The notes under the pieces: model-generated
Told to the model about the DNA's origin: nothing
Databases searched by the model: none
The model's input: only the letters and a program-made list of their open reading frames with translations
Position numbers and translations under genes: made by a program
From: Prevotella sp. ne3005
Lineage (GTDB): Bacteria > Bacteroidota > Bacteroidia > Bacteroidales > Bacteroidaceae
Direction: 5' to 3'
Assembly (NCBI RefSeq): GCF_900110085.1
Contig: NZ_FOCK01000006.1
Coordinates: forward strand, 186,001-250,000
DNA length: 64,000 nt
Shown here: positions 30,540 to 39,185 of the stretch, in pieces
Numbering within the stretch: position 1 is the stretch's first letter
Layout of the letters: each line of letters starts with the position of its first letter

Positions 30540-31858
30540 CTGAATTCCACAGACTGTCCGATATAGTTGGTGTCTACTTTTCCCTGTCCATAGACTGTAT
30601 GGCCGTTGCAGAGCGTCCGTTCCACACGCCAGAGGAACATATGTCCTTCCATAGGACTCCAACCACATTTGCTCAGGATTATATCCTTCGTCACCGTCCA
30701 CCCTGTATTGGGTCGCACCAACACGATATCTGCCTGATAACCCTCACGCAGGAAACCACGCTGACGCACGTCAAAGAGTCGGGCTGGGTTATGACACATC
30801 AACTCTACTAGTCGCTCCAGCGAGAGCACACCCTGATCCACGAGTTCCAGCATCGTGACCAAAGAGAACTGAATCATCGGCATACCACTGGCGGCTTTGG
30901 CACAGCCACCTTCCTTCTGTGTCAGCAGGTGAGGTGCATGGTCGGTGCCTATCACAGTGATACGACCATCGTTGAGCGCCTCGCGGAGCATTTCCCGATC
31001 GCACTCTGTCTTGATGGCGGGGTTACACTTGATACGAGTGCCGAGGGCGGCATAGTCTCTGTCGCAGAAGTAAAGATGACTCACGGTGGCTTCGGCAGTG
31101 ATATTTTTTTCTTTGCCCAGAAGTCCCAGTTCTTTGGCGGTGGTGAGGTGGGCAACGTGGAGACGAGCGTGATGTTTCGTTGCCAACTCCACAGCCAACT
31201 TAGTACTCTCATAACAAGCCTCCTCACTCCGGATCTCCGGATGATGGGTCACCTTCGGATCCTCACCATACTTTTCCTTGGCCTCAGCCATGTTTCTATT
31301 GATGATATCCGTATCCTCACAATGTGTCATCAGTGGCAGTGGTGAAGAAGAGAATATCTTCTCCAGTGCCTCCCGACGGTCCACAAGCATATTACCCGTA
31401 CTACTCCCCATGAAGAGCTTTATACCGGGGATACGATGGACGTCGAGTTGTGGGAAAAGACCTGTGTTATCATTGGTAGCACCAAAGAAGAACGAGTAGT
31501 TCACGTGACTCTTCTTCGCTGCCAGCGCAAACTTCTCCTCCAACGCCTCGAGAGTGGTGGTCTGAGGTATGGTGTTGGGCATGTCGAAATAGGTGGTGAC
31601 ACCACCTGCGGCAGCTGCACGACTCTCACTATCCATATCTGCCTTCTCCGTGAGGCCTGGTTCACGGAAATGGACATGGTCGTCGATGACACCAGGTATT
31701 ACAAAACATCCCGAAGCGTCTATGACTTCATCATAGGATGCTTCGGGAGTGGTATTTCGTTGTATAATCTGAGAAATCTTGCCGTCTTCAATGACGATGG
31801 AGCCCTCGAAGGTCTGACCTTCGTTAACGAGCGTTCCCGACTGAATCAGTGTTCTCAT
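30536..31858 (-). CDS. pyrC: Dihydroorotase
   Basis: A 440-residue class I dihydroorotase of the pyrimidine pathway, which closes carbamoyl aspartate to dihydroorotate. Metal site: DDHVHFREPG (HxH), the bridging region GIKLFMGSSTGN, HCED, LHVAHLTTA, and TDHAPH with the catalytic Asp; the end SVEFR is typical. Cytosolic. The start overlaps the upstream lipoprotein gene by 35 bp, a clean ATG with no better in-frame site. Confidence 0.95.
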   Translation of the reverse strand: MRTLIQSGTLVNEGQTFEGSIVIEDGKISQIIQRNTTPEASYDEVIDASGCFVIPGVIDDHVHFREPGLTEKADMDSESRAAAAGGVTTYFDMPNTIPQTTTLEALEEKFALAAKKSHVNYSFFFGATNDNTGLFPQLDVHRIPGIKLFMGSSTGNMLVDRREALEKIFSSSPLPLMTHCEDTDIINRNMAEAKEKYGEDPKVTHHPEIRSEEACYESTKLAVELATKHHARLHVAHLTTAKELGLLGKEKNITAEATVSHLYFCDRDYAALGTRIKCNPAIKTECDREMLREALNDGRITVIGTDHAPHLLTQKEGGCAKAASGMPMIQFSLVTMLELVDQGVLSLERLVELMCHNPARLFDVRQRGFLREGYQADIVLVRPNTGWTVTKDIILSKCGWSPMEGHMFLWRVERTLCNGHTVYGQGKVDTNYIGQSVEFR

Positions 31859-32573
31859 ACTTCACATTATCATCTACCAGTCCATTCTGACGGGCTTGTA
31901 TCTCTTGTGCCGTCTGATAGTACTGCTTCACATAAGGATCTTCCTTGAACTTCTTCGTGGCCTTACTCATGATGTCCTCAATCTGCGGGGTCAGCACAGG
32001 ATACTGGTAACCACCCGTCATCATCATGAAGACACCAGGCCCCAGGATATTATCAAAGTTTTCCACGATAAAGTTCGTTACCAAAGAGTCTTCCTGTTGT
32101 GTCAGACGCGCAGCCTCAACAGAGAGTTGGCGGTTGATGGTCTCCTCGTCGATGCCTTCAAGCAGCATCTGACTCTGACGGTGACTCAACTCATTCATCT
32201 CATTACCGATCTGGTCGTGACGGTGGATGAATTCATATAACTTTTCGTTCAGGGGCGAACCACTGACAGTACGACTGGTATTGTCGATACGTATCTCTAT
32301 CTCACCCTTCTCGACGACCACGGGCATCATCAAGGGCTCATCGTCCATATAGAGGTTTGCCAATTTGACGGTATCAAGGAGTCCGGCAAAGCGGAATTTG
32401 CCGTGAACCACATCACAGGAATCCATGTTTTTCAACTCCTGGTCCTTGATGGTCTTGAGGTAGAGTTTGCTTCCATCGAGCGACGATACAGACGAAGAGC
32501 CCTGAATCGAATAGGACTCAGCGCAGGATGTAAGCGTAGCAATAATTACAAATGCGTAAAGAATCTTGTTCAT
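31824..32573 (-). CDS. DUF4369 lipoprotein
   Basis: A 249-residue lipoprotein (signal ending ATLTSC, Cys17). The DUF4369 domain spans about 20-115; VSGSPLNEKLYEF matches LKGSPLNERLTKL of the TlpA-like protein at 20633, so the two are paralogues, but here the thioredoxin domain is absent. The C-terminal half is helical and charged. It sits in the outer membrane or periplasm, role unknown. First gene of the unit with pyrC and the MetH activation protein. Confidence 0.82.
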   Translation of the reverse strand: MNKILYAFVIIATLTSCAESYSIQGSSSVSSLDGSKLYLKTIKDQELKNMDSCDVVHGKFRFAGLLDTVKLANLYMDDEPLMMPVVVEKGEIEIRIDNTSRTVSGSPLNEKLYEFIHRHDQIGNEMNELSHRQSQMLLEGIDEETINRQLSVEAARLTQQEDSLVTNFIVENFDNILGPGVFMMMTGGYQYPVLTPQIEDIMSKATKKFKEDPYVKQYYQTAQEIQARQNGLVDDNVKYENTDSVGNAR

Positions 32574-32592
32574 ATATCATTCATTTCGTACG

Positions 32593-32601
32593 GCAAATGT
32601 A
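32593..32601 (-). promoter_or_regulatory. -7 element TACATTTGC of the DUF4369-pyrC unit
   Basis: Matches TAnnTTTGC, 19 bp before the ATG at 32573. Confidence 0.68.
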
Positions 32602-32660
32602 CAACGATTCATCGAAGTAGAAAAAAAAATTTGCGCATTTTAAAACAATTGCGCAAACTT

Positions 32661-33062
32661 TTATAGTTTTTTTGCCTCTTTCTCAAGCTCATGACTGATT
32701 CTATGCATAGAATAGAGCTGTAAGATAGCTGCCACGAGCAATACAATGACCCACTTGTTGTATACATATTCTATATATATAAGGTGGTTGAGTCCAAGGA
32801 AATTGCCACCATTGGCAAACATCAAGACACCTGCCACGAGGAAGAGCACATCACTGAGGAGCATCATCCTTCGCAGACGGCGAATGGTGAAATTGTCGCC
32901 CTCATAGCGCTGCAGCATCTGCATGGAGGCAAAGCCCAGCGCTCCTACACAGTAGACATAGGGAGCACCTACCCATGCAAGCAGCGAGGTTCCGGCACCG
33001 ATGGTCATACAGACTGCGCCCAGGAGATAGATGATGGTCTGCACCTTATTCAGCTGCCTCAT
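32661..33062 (-). CDS. Small four-helix membrane protein, conserved in Bacteroidetes
   Basis: A 133-residue protein with four hydrophobic segments (TIIYLLGAVCMTIGAGTSLLA, YVYCVGALGFASMQML, LLSDVLFLVAGVLMFA, WVIVLLVAAILQLYSM) and a basic C-terminal tail (HELEKEAKKL). No catalytic motif was recognised. Its start overlaps the end of the FtsB-like gene by 17 bp, so they are translated together; a role near the division machinery is only suggested by this. Confidence 0.7.
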   Translation of the reverse strand: MRQLNKVQTIIYLLGAVCMTIGAGTSLLAWVGAPYVYCVGALGFASMQMLQRYEGDNFTIRRLRRMMLLSDVLFLVAGVLMFANGGNFLGLNHLIYIEYVYNKWVIVLLVAAILQLYSMHRISHELEKEAKKL

Positions 33063-33405
33063 GACTCACAATGGGTTTGGGAGCACGGTCATCATCACTG
33101 AGGATGAAAATATCCTCATTGTCGGCCTTCATGAAATAACGTTCACGGGCAATCTTCTCGATAGCTTTCGGATTTCTGTCGAGCTCCTTTATCTGAGCCT
33201 GATCACGACGAAACTCAGCATTATATCTTTCCTTCTCCGCCATCAGTTCATCAATGCGCTGGAGGTTCTTGATATGACTCCACATGCTGTTGTCATCGAG
33301 GAATCCTACGAGTAGCACACCAACAATGCTCACTACCGCATACTTGAAAATGACGGAGTGCCACACCCGAAGCACATAAGTCTTGATTGTACCTAATACT
33401 TTCAT
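33046..33405 (-). CDS. Septum formation initiator FtsB/DivIC family protein
   Basis: A 119-residue bitopic protein: one membrane helix (about 20-38, YAVVSIVGVLLVGFL), then a coiled coil (NLQRIDELMAEKERYNAEFRRDQAQIKELDRN) and the conserved KAIEKIARERYFMKADNEDIF. This is the FtsB/DivIC pattern; these proteins form the FtsQLB-type complex that activates septal cell-wall synthesis. Divergent from dnaX with a shared promoter region. Confidence 0.88.
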   Translation of the reverse strand: MKVLGTIKTYVLRVWHSVIFKYAVVSIVGVLLVGFLDDNSMWSHIKNLQRIDELMAEKERYNAEFRRDQAQIKELDRNPKAIEKIARERYFMKADNEDIFILSDDDRAPKPIVSHEAAE

Positions 33406-33422
33406 TTTTATTTAATTTGGTT

Positions 33423-33431
33423 GCAAAGATA
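33423..33431 (-). promoter_or_regulatory. -7 element TATCTTTGC of the ftsB-like unit
   Basis: Perfect consensus, 17 bp before the ATG at 33405. Confidence 0.82.
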
Positions 33432-33440
33432 CAAATTTCT

Positions 33441-33468
33441 CTTAATTCTTCATTCTTAATTCTTCTTT
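33441..33468. repeat. Array of four heptads (CTTAATT/CTTCATT) between divergent promoters
   Basis: CTTAATT, CTTCATT, CTTAATT and CTTCTTT are consecutive and occupy most of the 43 bp between the -7 elements of the ftsB-like gene and dnaX. They cover the -33 region of both. Confidence 0.88.
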
Positions 33469-33474
33469 TTTTTG

Positions 33475-33483
33475 TATCTTTGC
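33475..33483 (+). promoter_or_regulatory. -7 element TATCTTTGC of dnaX
   Basis: Perfect consensus preceded by a T-run and G; the ATG follows at 33505, so the longer frame from 33472 is rejected. Confidence 0.83.
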
Positions 33484-33504
33484 AGAAAAATTTCAGTTTT
33501 GAGT

Positions 33505-35274
33505 ATGGAATACATTGTTTCAGCCAGGAAATACAGGCCATTGACCTTCGACACCGTCGTGGGACAGGCTGCCCTAACCACGACGCTGAAGAATGCCGTG
33601 AAGAGCGGAAAGCTGGCACATGCCTACCTCTTCTGCGGTCCCAGAGGCGTGGGAAAGACCACTTGCGCACGCATCTTTGCCAAGGCCATCAACTGCCAGA
33701 ATCCGACGGCAGATGGTGAGGCTTGCAATGCCTGTGAGAGTTGTCAGTCGTTCAACGAACAGCGTTCTCTCAACATTTTTGAGCTCGATGCCGCCTCCAA
33801 CAACTCCGTGGAGCACATCAAGACGCTCATGGAGCAGACGCGCATTCCACCGCAGCTCGGACGTTATAAAGTATTTATCATCGACGAGGTGCACATGCTC
33901 TCCACCGCTGCCTTCAACGCTTTCCTCAAGACCCTTGAGGAGCCGCCCGCACACGTCATCTTCATCCTCGCCACAACGGAGAAGCACAAAATCCTGCCTA
34001 CCATCCTCAGCCGTTGTCAGATTTACGACTTCGAGCGGATGACCATCCGTAATACTGTAGACCACCTGAAGCATGTGGCCGAGCAGGAGGGTATCACCTA
34101 CGAGGAACAGGCACTTGCCGTGATTGCCGAGAAGGCCGACGGCGGTATGCGCGACGCACTCTCCATCTTTGACCAGGCCGCCTCGTTCTGCCAAGGTAAC
34201 ATCACCTATGATAAAGTCATTGAGGATCTGAACGTGCTCGACTCTGAAAACTATTTCCAGATCATCAACTTATCCAATCAGAATAAAGTGAGCGACATCA
34301 TGGTGCTGCTCAACAATATCATCAACAAAGGTTTCGATGGCGGATTGCTCATCCAAGGTCTTGCCAAGCACGTACGCAACGTGCTGATGGCCAAGGATCC
34401 GCAGACGCTGCCTCTCCTTGAGGTCAGCGACCAGCAACGCCAGCGCTATGCAGAGCAGGCCAAGACCTGTGAAACCCGCTTCCTCTATCAGGCTCTACGT
34501 CTCATGAACCAGTGCGATATCAACTACCGGCAGTCGTCGAACAAGCGTCTGCTCGTGGAACTCACACTGATTGAGATTGCGCAGATTACGCAACCTGACG
34601 ACGATGCCAGCGCGGGGCGCCGCCCCAAGAGATTAAAATCCCTGTTTAAGAAACTGATACGCCAGTCTCAGCCCCAGACAGCGGCCCCGCAGGTAGCCGC
34701 GGCTAAGCCTGTCGTATCCACAGCTGCCATAGTAGCTCCCGAGAAACCAGTTCCAGCCGCGATGCCTAATACAGCCACCGCCACGACACCCAAGCCAGGT
34801 GTCAAACTCGGTGGCATCGGCTTCTCCTGGAACAAGCTTCGCAATCAAGGCAAGCCCTCAAAAATCAATCTCCCAGACAGCGGTTCTGCCCTTAACAAAA
34901 AAGAGACGGAGACCGTTTTCAAGCAAGAAGACCTCGATCTCCAATGGATGTCGATGTGTAACCGCATGCCCCAAGAGTTGAGTGGCATCGCCACCCGCAT
35001 GAAGAACATGAATCCCACCATCCTTGACTTCCCTCATTTGGAAGTTGTCGTCGACAATGCCCTCGTCAAGCAGGAGATGGAAGACTTCAAGGGACGTATC
35101 ATCACCACCCTGAAGAATGGCCTCCACAATAATGCCATCACGCTAGATATCCGTGTAGCAGAGCAGCAGGAACGAGCAAAAGTCCTCACCCGTCGTGAGC
35201 AGTTTGAATTGATGATAAAAGAAAATCCTGCCATAGAATCTCTACGGCAGGCTTTCGATTTAGAACTGGCTTGA
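33505..35274 (+). CDS. dnaX: DNA polymerase III subunits gamma/tau
   Basis: A 589-residue clamp-loader ATPase. YIVSARKYRPLTFDTVVGQ opens the AAA+ domain; Walker A is GPRGVGKTT, the zinc-binding cysteines are in CQNPTADGEACNACESC, Walker B is IIDEVHML, and SRCQIYDF is the sensor. From about residue 375 a Pro/Ala-rich linker leads to a C-terminal tau-like domain. No sign of programmed frameshifting was sought beyond noting A runs. Cytosolic replisome component; the partner delta prime gene is at 45962. Confidence 0.95.
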   Translation: MEYIVSARKYRPLTFDTVVGQAALTTTLKNAVKSGKLAHAYLFCGPRGVGKTTCARIFAKAINCQNPTADGEACNACESCQSFNEQRSLNIFELDAASNNSVEHIKTLMEQTRIPPQLGRYKVFIIDEVHMLSTAAFNAFLKTLEEPPAHVIFILATTEKHKILPTILSRCQIYDFERMTIRNTVDHLKHVAEQEGITYEEQALAVIAEKADGGMRDALSIFDQAASFCQGNITYDKVIEDLNVLDSENYFQIINLSNQNKVSDIMVLLNNIINKGFDGGLLIQGLAKHVRNVLMAKDPQTLPLLEVSDQQRQRYAEQAKTCETRFLYQALRLMNQCDINYRQSSNKRLLVELTLIEIAQITQPDDDASAGRRPKRLKSLFKKLIRQSQPQTAAPQVAAAKPVVSTAAIVAPEKPVPAAMPNTATATTPKPGVKLGGIGFSWNKLRNQGKPSKINLPDSGSALNKKETETVFKQEDLDLQWMSMCNRMPQELSGIATRMKNMNPTILDFPHLEVVVDNALVKQEMEDFKGRIITTLKNGLHNNAITLDIRVAEQQERAKVLTRREQFELMIKENPAIESLRQAFDLELA

Positions 35275-35286
35275 GGCCTTACACCC

Positions 35287-35649
35287 CTATCCTAACTTTC
35301 CAAAAATCTTTTCAAGGGTTGCCAGACAGACGTCACTGCTGACAGGTTTGGCAAGGAAGTCGTTGCAACCTGCTTCCATCGCTGCCTGACGGTCGCTATC
35401 GAACGCATTCGCCGTCAAAGCCACAATGGGTACTTCGGAATTAAACTCACGGATAGCCTTCGTAGCTTCCAGACCATCCATGATTGGCATCTTGATATCC
35501 ATCAGAATGGCATCAAACTGGTTGGCTTTCGCCTTCTCGACCGCTTCCTGGCCATTCTTGGCACGTTCATACTCAAAATACTTCTTCAAGATGTATGACA
35601 TCAGGATGTAGTTGCTGTCATTGTCTTCTGCAATCAATATTTTTTTCAT
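35287..35649 (-). CDS. Single-domain response regulator
   Basis: A 120-residue receiver domain with no output domain: AEDN acidic pocket (Glu8, Asp9), phospho-acceptor Asp51 in LMDIKMPIMDG, the Thr of ALTA and Lys of AKP. It sits 14 bp behind the sugar transporter in what looks like a kinase-transporter-regulator operon. A single-domain regulator could act by protein contact or as a phosphate sink in a relay. Its partner is probably the histidine kinase at 37194, which lacks a receiver domain. Confidence 0.9.
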   Translation of the reverse strand: MKKILIAEDNDSNYILMSYILKKYFEYERAKNGQEAVEKAKANQFDAILMDIKMPIMDGLEATKAIREFNSEVPIVALTANAFDSDRQAAMEAGCNDFLAKPVSSDVCLATLEKIFGKLG

Positions 35650-35663
35650 AACTTACATATTTA

Positions 35664-37133
35664 TTAGTTCTTTTTCCAAAGCTTACTCATATCCTCCAGT
35701 GTCTTACCCTTGGTCTCAGGGACAAGGCGCCAAACGAACAGGGCTGCGATCACACAGATAATACCATAAAGGCCATAAGTGAACCAGTGGCCGAAGTCAT
35801 CACCCTCTGTGAGATGCATGTTGAACATAGGCACAAACGACGAACTGACGATGAAGTTCGATATCCACTGGAAGGCCACAGCGATAGCAACGGCACCGCC
35901 ACGGATAGTGTTGGGGAAAATCTCGGCAATGAGCACCCAGGTGATGGGACCCCATGAGAACATAAACGAGGCCGAGTAGACGAGCAGCGAAGCAGCTGTC
36001 ACCAATGCGAGACTCTCGTTACCGAAAGTCACGGCTACACCGAAGGCACCCAGTGCCATACCCAGTGAGCCACTGATGAGCAGAGGCTTACGTCCCAGTT
36101 TCTCCACTGTGAACACAGCGACGAGCGTGAACGAGATATTGATGATACCCATGAAGACTGTCAACATCATCGGATCGTCCATACCCATGTCACCGAAGAT
36201 TCGCGGGGCATAATAGAGCACGGCATTGATACCCACTGCCTGCTGGAACACTGAAAGCATGATTCCCACGAAGATGCAGAGCGCACCGTAGGTCATCAGC
36301 TTCTCGGTCTTCACCACCATCGTGTCCTTGATATCCTGCAGGATCTGTGAAGCCTTCAACTGGCCGTTGATCTTGGCGAGAATACTCTCCGCTTTCTTGT
36401 CCTGTCCGATGCTCACGAGGTAACGCGGTGTCTCAGGCACGAAGCAGATGAGCAGGGCAAAGAGTCCTGCGGGCACAGCCTCACTACCAAACATATAGCG
36501 CCATCCTGTGGTCACGGTCCACTGTGCGGCGGGGTTGATGGCTGCCAAGCCCTTACCCATCTCCTCCACGAGCGGCTGGATATGGTCGCCCAGGATGAAG
36601 AAGTTCACGAAGTACACCACCAGCTGACCGAAGATAATAGCAAACTGGTTCCAGCTGACGAGCATGCCTCGGATGTTTGAGGGAGCCACCTCACCGATGT
36701 ACATCGGGCAGATAGCGGAGGCAAGACCCACGCCGACACCACCTATCACACGGTAGATGTTGAACATGATCAGCAGTGAGTAGGTAGGTGTACCATACTC
36801 AAAGAACATGAACTCAGGATCCATTGAGCCGAGGGCTGAGATAAAGAACAGCAAACCGGCGATGATCAGCGACTTCTTTCGGCCCAGGTTCGTAGCCAGA
36901 TAGCCTGAAAGGGCGGAGCCGATAATACAGCCGATGAGTGCCGAGGCTGATGTGAAGCCATGCCATCCGTCGGTATAGGCGAAATCCTTGGCTTCCATGA
37001 AGAATGCCTGTAATCCCTTCTCTGCGCCGGAGATGACTGCGGTATCATAACCGAACAACAAGCCGCCCAATACAGCGACCATCACGATTGAAATCAGGTA
37101 GGCTTTGCTACCCTGCTCTGTTGGTTGATTCAT
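35664..37133 (-). CDS. xylE: Sugar:H+ symporter of the MFS sugar porter family (XylE-like)
   Basis: A 489-residue inner-membrane protein with 12 membrane segments. Sugar-porter signatures are present: GGLLFGYDTAVISG in helix 1, NLGRKKSLI, PETPRYLVS after helix 6, QQAVGINAVLYYAPRIF in helix 7, and PETKGKTLE at the C-terminus. The length and long loop between helices 3 and 6 match the xylose transporter XylE. The sugar could be xylose, arabinose or glucose; the neighbouring GH51 arabinofuranosidase favours a pentose. Confidence 0.9.
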   Translation of the reverse strand: MNQPTEQGSKAYLISIVMVAVLGGLLFGYDTAVISGAEKGLQAFFMEAKDFAYTDGWHGFTSASALIGCIIGSALSGYLATNLGRKKSLIIAGLLFFISALGSMDPEFMFFEYGTPTYSLLIMFNIYRVIGGVGVGLASAICPMYIGEVAPSNIRGMLVSWNQFAIIFGQLVVYFVNFFILGDHIQPLVEEMGKGLAAINPAAQWTVTTGWRYMFGSEAVPAGLFALLICFVPETPRYLVSIGQDKKAESILAKINGQLKASQILQDIKDTMVVKTEKLMTYGALCIFVGIMLSVFQQAVGINAVLYYAPRIFGDMGMDDPMMLTVFMGIINISFTLVAVFTVEKLGRKPLLISGSLGMALGAFGVAVTFGNESLALVTAASLLVYSASFMFSWGPITWVLIAEIFPNTIRGGAVAIAVAFQWISNFIVSSSFVPMFNMHLTEGDDFGHWFTYGLYGIICVIAALFVWRLVPETKGKTLEDMSKLWKKN

Positions 37134-37193
37134 CTTTAAAAGTTCTGTTTTTGTTGTTATTGAATATTATTGTTTGATCATCATTTTATTATC

Positions 37194-39026
37194 TCATCTT
37201 TTCTCTATTGGCAGACCCAGTTCAAATGTCGTTCCCTGCGGTGAGGTATCCACAAGCCTCAGCGTTCCGCCCAATTTCTGTGTGGTCTCCCAACAGTACG
37301 CCAGACCAAGACCGAGACCTTCCTTAAACTCGTCGACCTTCACCCAACGTTGGAAGATGGTCGCGATTTTGTCGGAGGGGATGCCACAGCCCGTATCTTC
37401 TACGGTGAAGAACATCATCTTCGTGCCTTTCACCTTCTCCGTGCGTACCTTTAATATAATATGTCCCTGTTCGGTGAACTTTACCGCATTCTCCAGAATG
37501 TTACCCAACATCTGCAACAGGCTGTCGCCGTTGGTATAGAGCATGCTTTTTCCTTCCGTTTGATCAACAAACTCCACCTTGATCTTCTCATGATTCACAT
37601 CCGGCATATCAGCAATGGCCCGGCGACAGATCTCTACCCCGTCGGTATTTTCCGCTTCTTCCAACAAGTCCTTCGTGCTCTCATTGGCCAGGGCCAGCAT
37701 CTTATTCACCAGCGAAGTGATCTGTCGGGTGCTGTTACCAATGGTCGTAGCAATCTTCTGTTGCTCATCGGGAGTAAATGATTCCTCATCACCCGTCAAC
37801 ACTTGCGTAAAGCCGTTGATGATATTCAGCGGTGTACGTATCTCGTGACTCACATTTCTCATGAACTCGGTCTTCATCTCGTCGGCAGCTGCCACCTTCT
37901 TGTAAGCATTCCTCAGTTCTTCGTTTTTCAACATGAGACGCTTCGAGAACTTCCGGCGCATCCGGATGTTACGGGCCATCAGCACGATGACGAGGATGGC
38001 CAGTGCAACGCCTCCGAACAGGATATAATTCATCACGCGTCCCATCTTCTGACTTTTCCTCATCAGTTCCATCTCATGCTCCTGCTGCTGGATGTTCTCT
38101 GCTATCATCACACCAGTGATCGAGTCGCGTTTGTGCATCAGCTCGCGCTGGGTCAGGAAGGCTTTATCGTTATCGCCGATATAACGATAGATATCGCATT
38201 TCAGCAGATACTGTTCCTTCAGGTTCTGTAGCTGGTCCACGCTGGCCAGAGCCCGCTCCGTGTCGCCGTTGAGCAGCGTCTCATACACACGGGCATAAGG
38301 AACGAACATGTCGCCCGACGGCACCTGGTTCTTGCGGTCGGCCTCATCCATCTGAGCCAGATACTTGCGGAAGGCGCTGTAGTTCTTCTGCTTAAACCTA
38401 ACGATGGCCTTGACGGCCAATACGTCGGCCATTACTCGATAGTAGTTACGCGAGTCTTTCTGTTGGACCAGCACTTTCTCTGCTTCGTCGAGCCAGTACA
38501 ACGTACGATTCAAGTCATTATTAAGATGTACATGTGCCAGCGCAAGATAGGTGAATAGCAATCCATCCATCTCGAAACGGCCTCCCTTGACGACCTCTAC
38601 TGCCTTCAGGAACTCGGCTTCGGCTCCTGCGATATTGCCACACGTATTATACACATGGCCCATCATGTTCGCTATATAATATTGTCCAGCATCCGGATCC
38701 TGGCTATTCATGATGTCTTCCTTCATCACCTGAACGATGTGGTAGGCATCGTGAATGTTCATATGCCCCAGGTTGTACATGATACCGCACACCCAAGAGT
38801 TATTAGCAGCCCTGATATCATTATCCTCACGGGCATGGTGCAGAAAAGCGACACAGGCATCGTAAACCAGTCGCGCCGAGTCCTGCCCCGTAGCCACCCA
38901 CATGGCCTCCTGCAACCGCTTGTGCTCTGCCGTATCCTTGCACTTCGCCCCCTGTGCCGATATCCGCAATACCGACAAGAACGCTGCCAAGACAAACAAC
39001 ATTATTGCACGATGGTTGATAGCCAT
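37194..39026 (-). CDS. Sensor histidine kinase with periplasmic TPR-like domain
   Basis: A 610-residue protein: signal or anchor segment (residues 7-25), a helical TPR-like periplasmic part (about 30-325), one membrane helix (about 333-351, YILFGGVALAILVIVLMA), a coiled coil, HisKA with NVSHEIRTPLN (His394) and HATPase_c with NILENAVKFT, DTGCGIP and GLGLGLAYC. No receiver or DNA-binding domain is fused, so phosphate must go to another protein, most simply the single-domain regulator 35287. It precedes the transporter gene by 60 bp on the same strand. Confidence 0.92.
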   Translation of the reverse strand: MAINHRAIMLFVLAAFLSVLRISAQGAKCKDTAEHKRLQEAMWVATGQDSARLVYDACVAFLHHAREDNDIRAANNSWVCGIMYNLGHMNIHDAYHIVQVMKEDIMNSQDPDAGQYYIANMMGHVYNTCGNIAGAEAEFLKAVEVVKGGRFEMDGLLFTYLALAHVHLNNDLNRTLYWLDEAEKVLVQQKDSRNYYRVMADVLAVKAIVRFKQKNYSAFRKYLAQMDEADRKNQVPSGDMFVPYARVYETLLNGDTERALASVDQLQNLKEQYLLKCDIYRYIGDNDKAFLTQRELMHKRDSITGVMIAENIQQQEHEMELMRKSQKMGRVMNYILFGGVALAILVIVLMARNIRMRRKFSKRLMLKNEELRNAYKKVAAADEMKTEFMRNVSHEIRTPLNIINGFTQVLTGDEESFTPDEQQKIATTIGNSTRQITSLVNKMLALANESTKDLLEEAENTDGVEICRRAIADMPDVNHEKIKVEFVDQTEGKSMLYTNGDSLLQMLGNILENAVKFTEQGHIILKVRTEKVKGTKMMFFTVEDTGCGIPSDKIATIFQRWVKVDEFKEGLGLGLAYCWETTQKLGGTLRLVDTSPQGTTFELGLPIEKR

Positions 39027-39052
39027 ATATTTGGGTTCTTAGAAAATTCTTT

Positions 39053-39061
39053 GCAAAGATA
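39053..39061 (-). promoter_or_regulatory. -7 element TATCTTTGC of the kinase-transporter-regulator unit
   Basis: Perfect consensus, 26 bp before the ATG at 39026. Confidence 0.8.
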
Positions 39062-39146
39062 GTGGTTTTTAACCGAATCACCAAACATTTTATCGACTAT
39101 TAAGTTAATTTTGGCAAGAATATTTCTCTATATCGAAAAAAATGAG

Positions 39147-39154
39147 TACTTTTG
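39147..39154 (+). promoter_or_regulatory. -7 element TACTTTTG of the arabinofuranosidase operon
   Basis: Matches TAnnTTTG, 31 bp before the ATG at 39186; the longer frame from 39111 crosses it and is rejected. Confidence 0.75.
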
Positions 39155-39185
39155 TCCCGAAATCATTACTAAAACTACTAAAAAA

